From contig JACVTC010000020.1 in NCBI GenBank assembly GCA_016946835.1, forward strand, positions 27,501 through 91,500: 64,000 bases of DNA, given 5' to 3'. Positions 50,321 through 63,139 of this stretch are shown here, piece after piece. Within the stretch, counting starts at the first letter, position 1, and every line of letters begins with the position of its first letter. The position numbers and the translations under genes are program-made. The DNA is from Neocallimastix lanati (nom. inval.). Taxonomy: Eukaryota > Neocallimastigomycota > Neocallimastigomycetes > Neocallimastigales > Neocallimastigaceae. The notes under the pieces are model-generated. The model did not search any database and had not been told where the DNA came from. It saw nothing but the letters and a program-made list of their open reading frames with translations.

Positions 50321-52655
50321 AATCTTTTTTTTTATTTATTATTAATTATTAATTATTCATTATTAATTATTAATTATTCATTATTACTATTATTAATTAT
50401 TATTAATTTATTATTTAATTAATACTAAACATGTATCATAAATATATAATATATATATTGTTAAATATTAACTAATGGTAATTGTATTTCAAACATTTTT
50501 TTTTTATTTTCTATTCTTTTTAATCTATCTATATAAAAAAAAAGTTTCATATTATTTATTTCTAATTTACTATTTATATAAATATGAATAATATAATTTT
50601 ATTCTATTTCCTTATTTATTTATGTAACACCTAAATAATCAATAATAAAAATAAACACCTAAATAAATTAATAATAAATATTAAATTTAATAGTAAATAT
50701 GAAAAAGATTATTTTAAATAAATTTAACTATTAATAAGTATTAAAAAAAAAAAATCATAAATAATAATTATTGATGAATTAATAAAAACTATTGAATAAT
50801 AAATATTTAATATTCCCTAATTAGCCATTTAACAATTAATTATCAATTAAATAATAGTTAACTGGATAAGATATAATGAATAGTCTTATTGAGTAAGTCA
50901 ATTAAGTTCATTAGTTGAATAGGATAAGATAATCACTTTTTTTTTTAAAAAAATTAATTTATTAATTAAAAGAAGACTCATTAAATAGAACCGATTTATT
51001 GGTAGTTTTTAATATTATAATCATTATTACTATTAATTTTTTTTTTATATATTTTTTTGTAATTTCAATAACTATAAGGTAAAAAGAAAAATATTAAAAA
51101 TTTTAATAAAAAAAAAATTATATAATATTTTTAAAGAAAATAAAACAAAAATAAAAAATTATATCGTATATATTATATACATATAAAAGTTTTTTTATTT
51201 TATTTTTAATTTGATGAAAAAAAAAAAAAAAGTTTAGTTCGTGATGAATACATCTTCACATAACACCTACTAAAACTAATATTTATACTTTCTTTTTTTT
51301 TTTTTTTTTTTTCTTACTTAATTTAACCTTAAAATAAAATTATAAAACAATTTTTTTTACTGTATAAACAATATTAACTTACAATTCAATTCATAATAAT
51401 GAATAAATTAAATAAATAAAGAAAATAATTATATATTATGGATAATATACGTTTAAGATATATATATAAATAATACAACATCAATAGATGTTCCATGTGA
51501 TAAAATAAAGTAAAATATAAAAAGTAGAATAATAATAAAATATAAATACACAATAGTAAAAAAAAAAAAAAATTAAAAGGATAATAATGATAAAATATAT
51601 TTATACTATACTTTGTTAATATATACATACTATACTATACTATAGAGTAAAATATAAATAAAAGCAATAATAAAATAAAATAGTAATAGTATATAAAATT
51701 AATCATCCTTCAATATAATCAAAGTAAAAAAAATGTCATGGATAAAAAGACAAATAGAAATAGACAACAAAATAAAAAAAAAAAAGACTAAATAATAAAA
51801 AAAAAAAAAAGACAAGTAGAAATAAAATAAATTTAAAAGAAAGGACAAAAAAAAAATAAATAAAAAAGAAAAGGAAAAGAAAAGGAAAAATAAATAATTA
51901 AAACTTAAAAAATAAAAAAAAATAAAAAAAATAAAAAAAAAAAGATTTAAATTTAATTAAAAATAAAATTTTAAGTTTAATTTAATTTAATTAAATTTAA
52001 TTTAAATAAATCTAAGGTTAAATTTTTCTTTGTTGCTTATTTTTTAAAAATCCGAAATTTGAAAAAGTGAAAAATGAAAAAAAAAAAAAAAAAAAGAAAA
52101 AAGAAAAGAAAAAGAAAGAAAAGATTTAATAAAGAAAAATGGAAAAAAAAATAAATAAAAAAGTTTTTAAATAAAAATGAAAATTATATATATATATTTA
52201 TATTTTTTTTTAATTTTTATTATTATATAGTGTTTAAAAATTTAATTGAAAGAATAAAAAAAAAAAAAAAGAAAAAGAAAAAAAAAAGGAAAAATGAAAA
52301 AATAACTTTTTTGACTTTCTTTCAAATATATATATTTATATTTTTTACTCTTTAGTCCTTTTATACTTCAGTCTAAATAAATATTATTTATATTATTTAT
52401 ATGATTTATACTATTTATATTATTTCAATGTTATATATTATATTTTTTAATTAATAAATCAAATAATAAAAAATTTTTTATTGATGTTTTAAAAACAGAA
52501 AAAAAAAATAATTATTATGATAAGGAAAAATTTTAAATATAGTAAAATTTAAATAAGGTTAAAATTAAAAATGAAAAATTAATCCTATCATCAATGAAAT
52601 TTATTTTAATAAATGATAGCTTTTTATTATTATTTATTATTATAAATACAATCTT
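50321..52655. other. AT-rich spacer, no gene seen
   Basis: Contains a small TTATTCATTATTAA repeat cluster (50,340-50,410), poly-A/G purine tracts (51,770-51,960, 52,075-52,145) and AT runs. No coding signal was recognised. Confidence 0.55.
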
Positions 52656-52659
52656 TATT

Positions 52660-53162
52660 ATTACTTTATTATTATTATTTAATTATTTATTATTTATTTT
52701 TATTATTTATTATTTATTATTTAATTATTTATTATTTATTTTTATTATTTATTATTTATTATTTAATTATTTATTATTTATTTTTATTATTTATTTATTC
52801 AATTATTTATTATTTATTATTTATTATTTATTATTTATTAATAAATACTCTTTTTATTATTTATTATTTATTATTTATTAATAAATACTCTTTTTTATTA
52901 TTATTTATTATTTATTATTATTATAAATACAATCTTTATTATTATTTTTATTTATTATTATTATTTATTATTTATTATTTATTATTTATTATTTATTATT
53001 TATTATTTATTATTTATTATTTATTATTCAATTATTTATTATTTATTATTTATTATTTATTATTTATTATTTATTATTTATTATTTATTATTTATTATTT
53101 ATTATTTATTATTTATTATTTATTATTCCATTATTTATTATTTATTATTTATTATTTATTAT
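52660..53162. repeat. ATTATTT heptamer array with interruption motifs
   Basis: Heptamer units mixed with TTTTTATT-type units. AATAAATACTCTTTT occurs at about 52,841 and 52,882. A 25-bp piece containing TTATAAATACAATCTTTATT occurs at both 52,640 and 52,921. Confidence 0.95.
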
Positions 53163-53529
53163 AATGGTTTAAATTTAAATTCAAATAATTAATATACAAA
53201 TAAATAATAAATAAATAAATAAAAAGTATATTCTTTAAATCTTTTTTCCTTTTTTCTCTTCTAATTAATTAATTAATAATTTATATAGAAAAATACTTAA
53301 AATATATATTAATAAAAATATATAAAAATACTTAATGTATAAAAATTCTAAATAAAAATAAAAAATAGATAAATAGATAAAAATGAAATTTATCTGAATT
53401 GCAAATGAAATCCATATTAACTCTTTATGACTTAATAATTATCCTATAATTTTTCTTTATACTAAAAAAAAGGTAAAAAAAAAATTTTTTTAATATATTA
53501 TTTTTACTATTTTTTTATTGGTTACTAAT

Positions 53530-53885
53530 TATTCAATTATTTATTATTTATTATTTATTATTTATTAGTAAATACTCTTTTTATTATTTATTATTTATTA
53601 TTTATTAATAAATCTTTTTATTATTATTTATTATTTATTAATAAATACTCTTTTTATTATTTATTATTTGTTATTTATTAATAAATACTCTTTTATTTAT
53701 TAAATTATTTATTTATTATTTATTATTTATTATTTATTATTTATTATGTATTATTTATTATGTATTATTTATTATGTATTATTTATTATTTATTATTTAA
53801 TATTTATTATGTATTATTTATTATGTATTATTTATTATTTATTATTTAATATTTATTATTCAATTATTTATTATTTATTATCAAT
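53530..53885. repeat. ATTATTT heptamer array with interruption motifs
   Basis: Five copies or variants of the AATAAATACTCTTTT block at about 53,567-53,700, then heptamers with a TTATGTA variant. Confidence 0.95.
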
Positions 53886-53887
53886 TT

Positions 53888-54165
53888 GTCATACATGGGT
53901 GATTTTCATCTTCCCATATAGGAAATTGGTTGTTCGCTTGCCATGGTTAAGTGTTCCTATTGCTAGATTATCTAATTACTAGTGCAGAGTGTACTTGATC
54001 TGTGAAAGGATTAGTGTAATTGTTCCTCCCTCGATTCGAAGAAATCACTGAAAAGAAGCCCGTCGTATAGGAAATGTCTTTCATATTAGCTTTGCATAGA
54101 GAGAAGGTCGCCGAACCAGTACAGCGAAGAATCCAATGAGAGTCTAATACATTTAAATTTATTTA
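53888..54165. other. GC-richer unique island between repeats
   Basis: About 280 bp with clearly higher G+C than anything within several kilobases. Both strands give coding-like peptides: on the minus strand YTTGFFSVISSNRGRNNY and later FPIWEDENHP, separated by stops; on the plus strand RKLVVRLPWLSVPIARLSNY. I do not recognise the family. A decayed retrotransposon or gene piece is the most likely explanation. Confidence 0.35.
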
Positions 54166-55475
54166 ATCATATATATATGTATTTATTCGTATTAAAAAAA
54201 AAATGGAACAAAAACACAATTAACTCATTTTATTAAGGATTAATATAATTTAACCTACATTCTAATTAATATCTTCAACAATAAAAAGATAATAATTAGA
54301 TAGACTAATTTAATTTTTTAACTATAGTATTTTAATTATAATAACTTAACTATCATTTTAACTAATTATATGTTTATTATGGATAATTTCAATCGAATTA
54401 ATTAATAAATACTTTTATTTTTTTTTTTTATTGATTAATGAAAATAATTAAGATTTACCAAAGAAATATAAATTTTTTTTTCGGTTTGAGAAAACTTTAT
54501 TGGTATAATATCTATATAATTTTATATAAAGTTAAAATAAAAATGACCATTTAAAAAAATTAATAAAAATAAAAATAAATATAAATTTGTTAATTTAAAT
54601 TAAAAAAAAAAAAAAAAAGGTATCTTATATGATTTTTAAAAGTCACTTATCACTTATTAGCAATTATTTAAACAGGAATATATATATGATTAATACTTGA
54701 AATATTGACATTTAATTATGATGATACCATTTCAAAATAGATAATTAATATTTTTATAATTCTTTATTTTTTAATAGACTAATTTATACAAATTATTTAT
54801 TTATTTATTTATTTTATGCTAGTAATTTATTTAATATCGCATTTATATATTCATTGAATAATCACTTATTTTATTGGTTTTAGATTTTATTGGATGAATT
54901 CAAATCGACAGATAAATCTTTTTTTTAACAAAAATTTTTTTTTCAACTATTCATCTATTCATTTATTTTTTACTAATAATATATTTAAATTATTATTTAT
55001 ATATTCATTGAATAAATTTTCATGTTATTGGTTTTAAATTCTATTGGATGAAATTCAAGACAGATTTTTTAAAAAATAAAAAAAAAATTATTTGTATCTA
55101 ATTTATTTAATTTATCCATTTATTATTTAATTTATTTAATTATTTATTTAATTATTTATTTATTATTCAATTATTTATTTGATTTATCTATTTATTTTCA
55201 TACTTTTTATTTTGTTAATTGTTAAACTTTTATTTTTTTCTACTTTCGAAAACTTTCACCAATAAAATCATTAGAGGATGAAGGTGAACAATGGGGAAAG
55301 TTAAATTTTTTTTTTTTGTTTTTTTTTTTTTGTTTTTTGTTTTTTTGTTTTTTGTTTTTTAAAGATTTTCAAAAAAAAAAATTAAACTATGTTAGTTTAT
55401 ATATTATTTAATAATAATATATAATAATAAATAGTAGTAGTAATATATTAATAACACATTAAAATAATTATAAAT
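54166..55475. other. AT-rich spacer with a diverged tandem duplication
   Basis: No supported gene. Two similar blocks of about 125 bp (about 54,815-54,940 and 54,965-55,075) share TATATATTCATTGAATAA, TTATTGGTTTTA and TATTGGATGAA. A T-rich tract with single G interruptions lies at 55,307-55,362. Confidence 0.55.
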
Positions 55476-55479
55476 AATT

Positions 55480-56975
55480 AAATAATAAATAATTGAATAA
55501 TAAATAATAAATAATAAAAAAGAGTATTTATTAATAAATAAGTGAATAATAAATAATAAATAATAAATAATAAATAATAAATAATAAATAATAAATAATG
55601 AATAATAAATAATAAATAATAAATAATAAATAATAAATAATAAATAATAAATAATAAATAATAATAAATAATAAATAATAATAAATAATAAATAATAAAT
55701 ATAAATAATAAATAATAAATAATAAATAATAAATAATAAATAATAAATAATAAATAATAAATAATAAATAATAAATAATAAATAATAAATAATAAATAAT
55801 AAATATAAATAATAAATAATAAATAATAAATAATAAATATAAATAATAAATAATAAATAATAAATAAATAAAGAGTATTAATAAATAATTAAATAATAAT
55901 AAATAATAAAATAATAAATAATAAATAATAAATAATAAATAATAAATAATAAATAATAAATAATAAATAATAAATAATAAATAATAAATAATAAATAAAG
56001 AGTATTAATAAATAATTAAATAATAATAAATAATAAATAATAAATAATAAATAATAAATAATAAATAATAAATAATAAATAATAAATAATAAATAATAAA
56101 TAATAAATAATAAATAATAAATAATTAAATAATAAATAATAAATAATAAATAATAAATAATAAATAATTAAATAATGAATAATAAATAATAAATAATAAA
56201 TAATAAATAATAAATAAAGAGTATTAATAAATAATTAAATAATAATAAATAATAAATAATAAATAATAAATAATAAATAATAAATAATAAAATAATAAAT
56301 AATAAATAATAAATAATAAATAATAAATAATTAAATAATAAATAATAAATAATAAATAATAAATAATAAATAATAAATAATAAATAATAAATAATAAATA
56401 ATAAATAACAAATAATTAAATAATTAAATTATAAATAATAAATAATAAAGAATAAATAATAAAGAATAAATCATAAATAATAAATCATAAATAATAAATC
56501 ATAAATAATAAATAATAATTAAATTATAAATAATAAATAATAAATAATAAATAAAGAGTATTAATAAATAATTAAATAATAATAAATAATAAATAATAAA
56601 TAATAAATAATAAATAATAAATAATAAATAATAAATAATAAATAATAAATAATAAATAATAAATAATAAATAATAAATAATAAATAATAAATAATTAAAT
56701 AATAAATAATTAAATAATAAATAATAAATAATAAATAATAAATAATAAATAATAAATAATAAATAATTAAATAATAAATAATAAATAATAAATAATAAAT
56801 AAAGAGTATTAATAAATAATTAAATAATAATAAATAATAAATAATAAATAATAAATAATAAAATAATAAATAATAAATAATAAATAATAAATAATAAATA
56901 ATAATAAATAATTGAATAATAAATAATAAATAATAAATAATTAAATTATAAATAATAAATAATAAATAATAAATT
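55480..56975. repeat. Largest heptamer array, about 1.5 kb (AATAAAT orientation)
   Basis: Tandem AATAAAT units in five or more higher-order segments. Each segment is headed by AAAGAGTATTAATAAATAA (about 55,869, 55,997, 56,219, 56,557, 56,802; a longer form at 55,519). The spacing between headers is irregular (roughly 130-340 bp). The minus-strand open frame here is repeat translation. Confidence 0.97.
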
Positions 56976-57289
56976 GATATCAATAATATCAATAATATCA
57001 ATAATATAAATAATTAATAAAAAAAAATATATATATATATATAAATTATTATCATTAAAAATTTATTTTCTTATTTTCTTATTCTTTTCATTTTCATTTT
57101 CATTTTTGGACAAGCCCAAATTTAAAAAAAAAAAAATTCTTTTTAAATAATAATAAGGATAAAAAATAATATAAAAATTAAATAAAATAAAAAAAATTAT
57201 AATTTTTTTTTTTTTTTTACTATGTCATTGGTTTTTATTTTTATTTTAATTTTAATATTTATTATTTAATTCTTAATATATAATACTTA

Positions 57290-57750
57290 ATATTTATTAT
57301 TTATTATTTATTATTTATTATTTATTATTTATTATTTATTATTTATTATTTATTATTTATTATTTATTATTTATTATTTATTAATAAATACTCTTTTTTT
57401 TATTATTTATTATTTATTATTCACTTATTTATTAATAAATACTCTTTTTTATTATTTATTATTTATTATTTATTATTTATTATTTATTATTTATTATTAT
57501 TTATTATTTAATTATTTATTATTTATTATTTATTATTCAATTATTTATTATTTAATTATTTATTATTTATTATTTGTTATTTAATTATTTAATTATTTAT
57601 TATTTATTATTTATTATTTATTATTTATTATTTATTATTTATTATTTATTATTTATTATTCCATTATTTATTATTTATTATTTATTATTTATTATTTATT
57701 TATTATTTATTATTTATTTATTTTTTATTTATTATTTATTATTTATTAGA
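57290..57750. repeat. ATTATTT heptamer array
   Basis: Opposite orientation to the 55.5-57.0-kb array. It carries AATAAATACTCTTTT at about 57,382 and 57,435. Together the two arrays form a large inverted repeat around a 300-bp spacer. Confidence 0.95.
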
Positions 57751-57754
57751 ATCA

Positions 57755-59122
57755 AAAATTTACTTTATATGGAAAATTTACCTTTTATGGAAATACTATT
57801 AATAAAACATTTTTATAAAAAATAAAAAAAAGGAATTTTAAATATATATTAATATATATAATTAATATATATGTTTTATTTATATTATATATATTTATAG
57901 CTTTATATTTATTCAATATTTTATATTTATCTTATATATTCTATATTCTATATTTATTCAATATTTTAAATTTATTCTATATTTTAAATTTATTCTATAT
58001 TTTAAATTTATTCTATATTTTAAATTTATTCTATATTTTAAATTTATTCTATATTATATATTTATTTAAAAAAATAGAATAGATAAAACAAAACCATCTA
58101 TAATTTTTATAAACTATATTAATATCCAAATTTTTTATTAAAACAAAAACATCCATTGACGATTATAAAATTATCATTCTTTAAATTTTTTTTTTTATAT
58201 GATTAATAATAATTAATTATTAATAATAAAAAATTTTTTTTCTTATTATTAAAAATTTATTTTTTATTAATTTACCCGAATTTTCATATTTCCGATTTAT
58301 TTAAAAATACATTTTATTCATTTAATTATTTAATATATATATATATATATATATATGAATTAATTTATTAAATATTATAAATATTATAAATATTATAAAT
58401 TATTAATAATTAAATAGACTTTATATTAAAAAATTAAACTTTTTAAACTATTAAATTTAATTTCTGACATATAATAATTTTTCAATATAACCAAACTTAT
58501 CAAAGCGATCCATTTTTTTTTTTAAAATTGATTTAATTAAATTAATATGGAAGATAATTTTAATTCAAAACATATTAAAAAATATAAATTAATATATGAT
58601 ACTATTTTATTCTTTTTTTATTTTTTAATATTATGAATACTATTATTAATATATTTTTTAAACTATAAAATAAATTAAAATTTAATTTATTAATTGAACT
58701 TTAAAATGTTTATTTTTTTTTTTTCCATTTTTTTTGAAATTTGACACCAGCTAAAAAATAAAAATGAGATGAATACGCCACATTCCTAAAATAAATAAAT
58801 TTTTGAAAAAAAAAATTTTTTTTTTCTTTTCTTTTATTTTTTGTCAATTTTGTCTTTCGCTCTCTTCTTTCTTCTTTAATTTTTTTTGTCAATTTTGTCT
58901 TATCTCTTTATATTCTTCTTTATTCTTTCTCTTTTCTTTTTTTTTCTTTTCTTTTCTTTTCTCTCTTCTATCTCTTTTCTTTCTTCTCTACATGTATAAT
59001 ATATATCAAATTAATAAAAAAATTTTTTTTTTCAAAAATTTTTAAAAATTTAAAAAACCTTAAAAAAAATAAAGAATTTTTTTTTTTTATTTTGTAAAGA
59101 ATTTGGTTAGCCGAATGAAAAT

Positions 59123-59158
<36 letters not shown>

Positions 59159-59159
59159 C

Positions 59160-59190
<31 letters not shown>

Positions 59191-59660
59191 TTGTAAATTA
59201 GAATTTATTTCTGAATCTTTTAAAACTTCTTTAAAGAAAATGAAAATAAGAATTCATTATAAATTAAAAATTTAAAAAAAAAAAAATTTTTTTTTTCAAA
59301 TAAATAAAATAAATAAATAAATAATAAAAATTTGAAATTTATTTTTTTTTTAACTATTAAAAAATTATTTTTAGATAATTCAGATAAAGTTAAAGCCACG
59401 TTTTATACTCTAATTTTTTGTGTCATATAGGTCATGATATATATTTAAACTAAATAAATAAATAGAAAATAAATAATTAGCAAATAAGTTAATAGAAGTA
59501 AGTAAATAGATAGATAAATAAGTAAATAAATATATAATTATAAATAAATAAATAAATAAATAAATTGTAATAAAAAAAACTATTATAAAACAATTATTAA
59601 TATTATTGATTAATAATATTATTATTTTTTATTTTTTATTTTTAAGAGTATTTTCAATAA
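57755..59660. other. AT-rich spacer, no gene seen
   Basis: Includes six copies of an 18-bp unit (TTCTATATTTTAAATTTA, about 57,950-58,050), pyrimidine-rich tracts with C (58,820-58,990) and long homopolymers. The frame at 58,803-59,045 is Phe/Ser low-complexity. Confidence 0.55.
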
Positions 59661-59664
59661 TATA

Positions 59665-60625
59665 CAATTTCTTTTTTTTTTTTTTTTTATTTTTATTTAA
59701 TGAGAAGATGTTTTTTTTAGGTCTTTTTTACTTGAAATTTAAGTTTACGATATTTAACAATGAGTGATTCCAGATACAACAACTGTAGATGAGTACATGA
59801 CAGCCGGACTCCGTTTCAGAATACTGCTATGAATTTTTCTAAGGTATCTCTCACACATTTAATGCCGAGATTAACTAGGATGGGACTTACGTATGGGTCA
59901 AGTACTCTTTAATAGCTTGGTTCTTCTATCTGAAAAGATGATATCGTTGACCATTCTCAAAGATAGTACATAAAAAGATGCTCACTTTACCACTTTAACA
60001 TGCCTTTACGGGGTAAGTCTTGCTAAATTAACCTTGTCTTTATAATGGAATCATGTCAACCCCGAAAAGGATTAAGGTAATACAGTGTAGTTAATTATTA
60101 ATTATTTTTAATTATCAATTTTCCTACGTAGATGGGAAGAGTTCAGAGGTTTTTATTTCCCTCTTTACTAATTATTTCCAACTTAAAAAAATATATATAT
60201 ATCATGAATAGAGAAATAGTAATAAAAAATAAATTAATAAAAATAATAATGATAACGATAATAAAATAAAAATAAAAATAGTAATAAAAAAAAAAAAATA
60301 CATAAATTTTTCATAATTTAAAAATTCTATTTATTAAAAATTTTTAAACAGGAAAAATATAATAGAAGAAGAGAGCAAACAGGAGAAAGGACTTCCTCAT
60401 TTATGTATTCATAATAAGTTACCTATACTTTAACTTTAATGGCCTTATCGATTTTATCGTTGACTCTCCTAATACATTAAAAATCTAAAAGAAATTAAAA
60501 AAAAAAATAATAATAAAAAAATAAAAAAAAAATAATTAAAAAATTAATAACAAAAAAATAATAATTAAAAAAATTAATAATAAAAAATGTGTAAAAATAG
60601 TTAGTAACAATGAAATAAAAGATGT

Positions 60626-60656
<31 letters not shown>

Positions 60657-61049
60657 GTATTTAATTTTAATGTTTTTTAATATAAAAATTAAAACGCATT
60701 TACAATAAGATAGCATTTAGAAAATCAACATTCTAATGGAGGATGACTATTTTCTTTATAACAACAAAGACATCGTTCTGGACAGTCATCTTCAACCCTA
60801 TTGGCAGTCTTTAGTAACACGAACATCGAAATTTATATTCACATCTGGCACAAAGTACCCATCGGGAAACCAATGCTTATATTCAGGATACTTAAAGTTT
60901 GAGTTTTAATTTTTTTTTTTTTTTTCTTTTTTGAGGTAGTGACTCTATAGTTTTCTCGAAATACATTTATCTAATATGCCTATACCTTGATTGATTTTTC
61001 CTATCCTATCCTCTATCCCAGTAAAAGTTTACAAATTACTTACAAATTG

Positions 61050-61085
<36 letters not shown>

Positions 61086-61288
61086 TTGGAAATTTAACTA
61101 TTTTTGTCCGCTAAAATTTTTTTTACTCTTATTTATCCTATGCATGACGTCTACAACTTGATATATCTCTTAGTAAAAACAAGAGATATTACAATTCTAG
61201 CTTTTTTTTTTTTTTTTTTTTCATTTTTCAAAAACACCTTACCTGAACAATCTCCCATTTCGCCGAAAAGAGGAGAGGAGGGAATGTT

Positions 61289-61332
<44 letters not shown>

Positions 61333-62365
61333 ATACAATTCAATAATAGAGAGATGTAAAGCTATTCCCATTAGAAAAAAATTCTTTCAATTCCAGTATA
61401 ATCCTGTATTATTAACTAGTGTCTTGGCATTTCTCTTTTCTTTCTTTAACTTGACCCAAGTAGAGGTGCATCATACGAAACTTTCTCAATTACTATAGCA
61501 GAAAATAATATTCGTTTATAAGGGATAGGAATATGAGGATTCTTAAGAAATCCTTGTATAGAATAAAGTGTTTTTTTTTTTTTTTTTTTACTAATTCATT
61601 ATTATTCATTCGCTGTAGGATAGGTTTTCAATTCTAAATCATTTAAAAAAGGTATACCTAGGTAGGTAGGTATGATAGCCATTCGTTTTTTTTGGGTCAA
61701 CTCTTGTCTTGAAAGGTAAAAGGTAAAAGGTAGGGTTACTACGATTAAGAAATCTAGAAACTTTTCCCCTCATACTACTAAACTTGCGACATTTATTGAT
61801 ACCAAATTGTATTTCATTATTTCTAGTCCATTTACTGGCTAAATTTTAACAATTTCTTAAGTTCAGAATCTTGTTGGACGACTTAACACAATGTCATCTG
61901 CAAAGAGACCTCCACAACAACAACATTTATCACCAATGGAAATTCCATATTTATTACCATTTATTAAAAAAATGTCATTAATGAATAAGTTAAAATTAAA
62001 ATTGATGAGAGGGAGACAATCTTGACAAATACCTTTCTTAGTACTAAATGATTCCGATAATTATCCATCAATCCTTTACACAAGCCATGGAAGATAATTA
62101 TATATGTTTTCAATAAAATTATATAATACTTACCTCTCTGATACCCTTAAGTGATGAATTTTCATTAATACATTTATATATAGGAACAGAGTCATAAGCT
62201 ATCTTAAGGTCCAAAAAAAAAAAAAAAGCAAGGTTAGGTATCTTTACTATTTTCAAATTTTCGTCTCATACATATAATTCTGAATAAAGTGTTAAAGACT
62301 ACTATACTCATCTCGATTATGAAATCCATATTGTTTTGATTTAATAAATCCTTTATCAATTCCCA
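59665..62365 (-). mobile_element. Decayed LINE with reverse transcriptase and CCHC region
   Basis: On the minus strand, starting at the right edge: KSKQYGFHNRDEYSSL (about 62,345), LDLKIAYDSVPIYK (about 62,210), then LFADDIVL, the catalytic FADD box of LINE reverse transcriptase (about 61,910), and WTRNNEIQFGINKC (about 61,833). Further down are EKVSYDAPLLGS (about 61,490) and a zinc-knuckle-like CPERCLCCYKENSHPPLEC (about 60,795). The tail ends in an A-rich stretch near 59,665-59,690. There are many stops and frame changes, and at least three long A/T runs lie inside. The 5' part (ORF1 and endonuclease) is missing; the right side abuts a heptamer array. It may be the same family as the endonuclease scrap at 14,815-15,480. 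Confidence 0.85.
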
Positions 62366-62369
62366 TATT

Positions 62370-63025
62370 TAAAGATTATAAATAATAAATAAATAAATAA
62401 TAAATAAATAAATAAATAAATAATAAATAATAAATAATAAATAATAAATAATAAATAATAAATAATAAATAATAAATAATAAATAATAAATAATAAATAA
62501 TAAATAATAAATAATAAATAATAAATAATTAAATAATAAATAAATAAATAAATAATAAATAATAAATAATAAATAATAATAATAAATAATAATAATAAAT
62601 AATAAATAATAAATAATAAATAATAAATAATAAATAATAAATAATAAATAATAAATAATAAATAATAAATAATAAATAATAAATAATAATAATAAATAAT
62701 AAATAAATAAATAAATAATAAATAATAAATAATAAATAATTAATAATAAATAATAAATAATAAATAATAAATAATAAATAATAAATAATAAATAATAAAT
62801 AATAAATAATAAATAATAAATAATAAATAATAAATAATAAATAATAAATAATAAATAATAAATAATAAGTAATCAATAATCAATGATCAATAATAAATAA
62901 TAAATAATAAATAATAAATAATAAATAATAAATAATAAATAATAAATAATCAATAATCAATGATCAATAATAAATAATAAATAATAAATAATTAAATAGT
63001 TGAATAATAAATAATAAATAAAATA
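62370..63025. repeat. AATAAAT heptamer array with AATAATC edges
   Basis: About 85 units, with AATAAATA slips. It ends with AATCAATAATCAATGATCAATAA blocks (about 62,871 and 62,948) like those at 5,890-5,960. Confidence 0.95.
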
Positions 63026-63139
63026 TATAATTAATATTCTATAAATAAATGATAAATAGTAATTGTATATATAAAAATTTTTTTTTCATAAATATATAGT
63101 GGTTTAGTTAAAAAATAAATAAATACGTTAAATCAAAAA

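Noticed and set aside
53888-54165. tRNA or 5S-type RNA gene in the GC-richer island
   Set aside because: No A box/B box pair, no cloverleaf with a TTC arm and no Pol III T-run arrangement could be found.
56561-57001. 146-codon minus-strand frame rich in Leu-Phe-Ile-Ile-Tyr-Tyr
   Set aside because: It is a seven-base repeat read in a stop-free frame. The same peptide appears in every heptamer array (6.1, 18.3, 52.6, 57.6, 62.6 kb).
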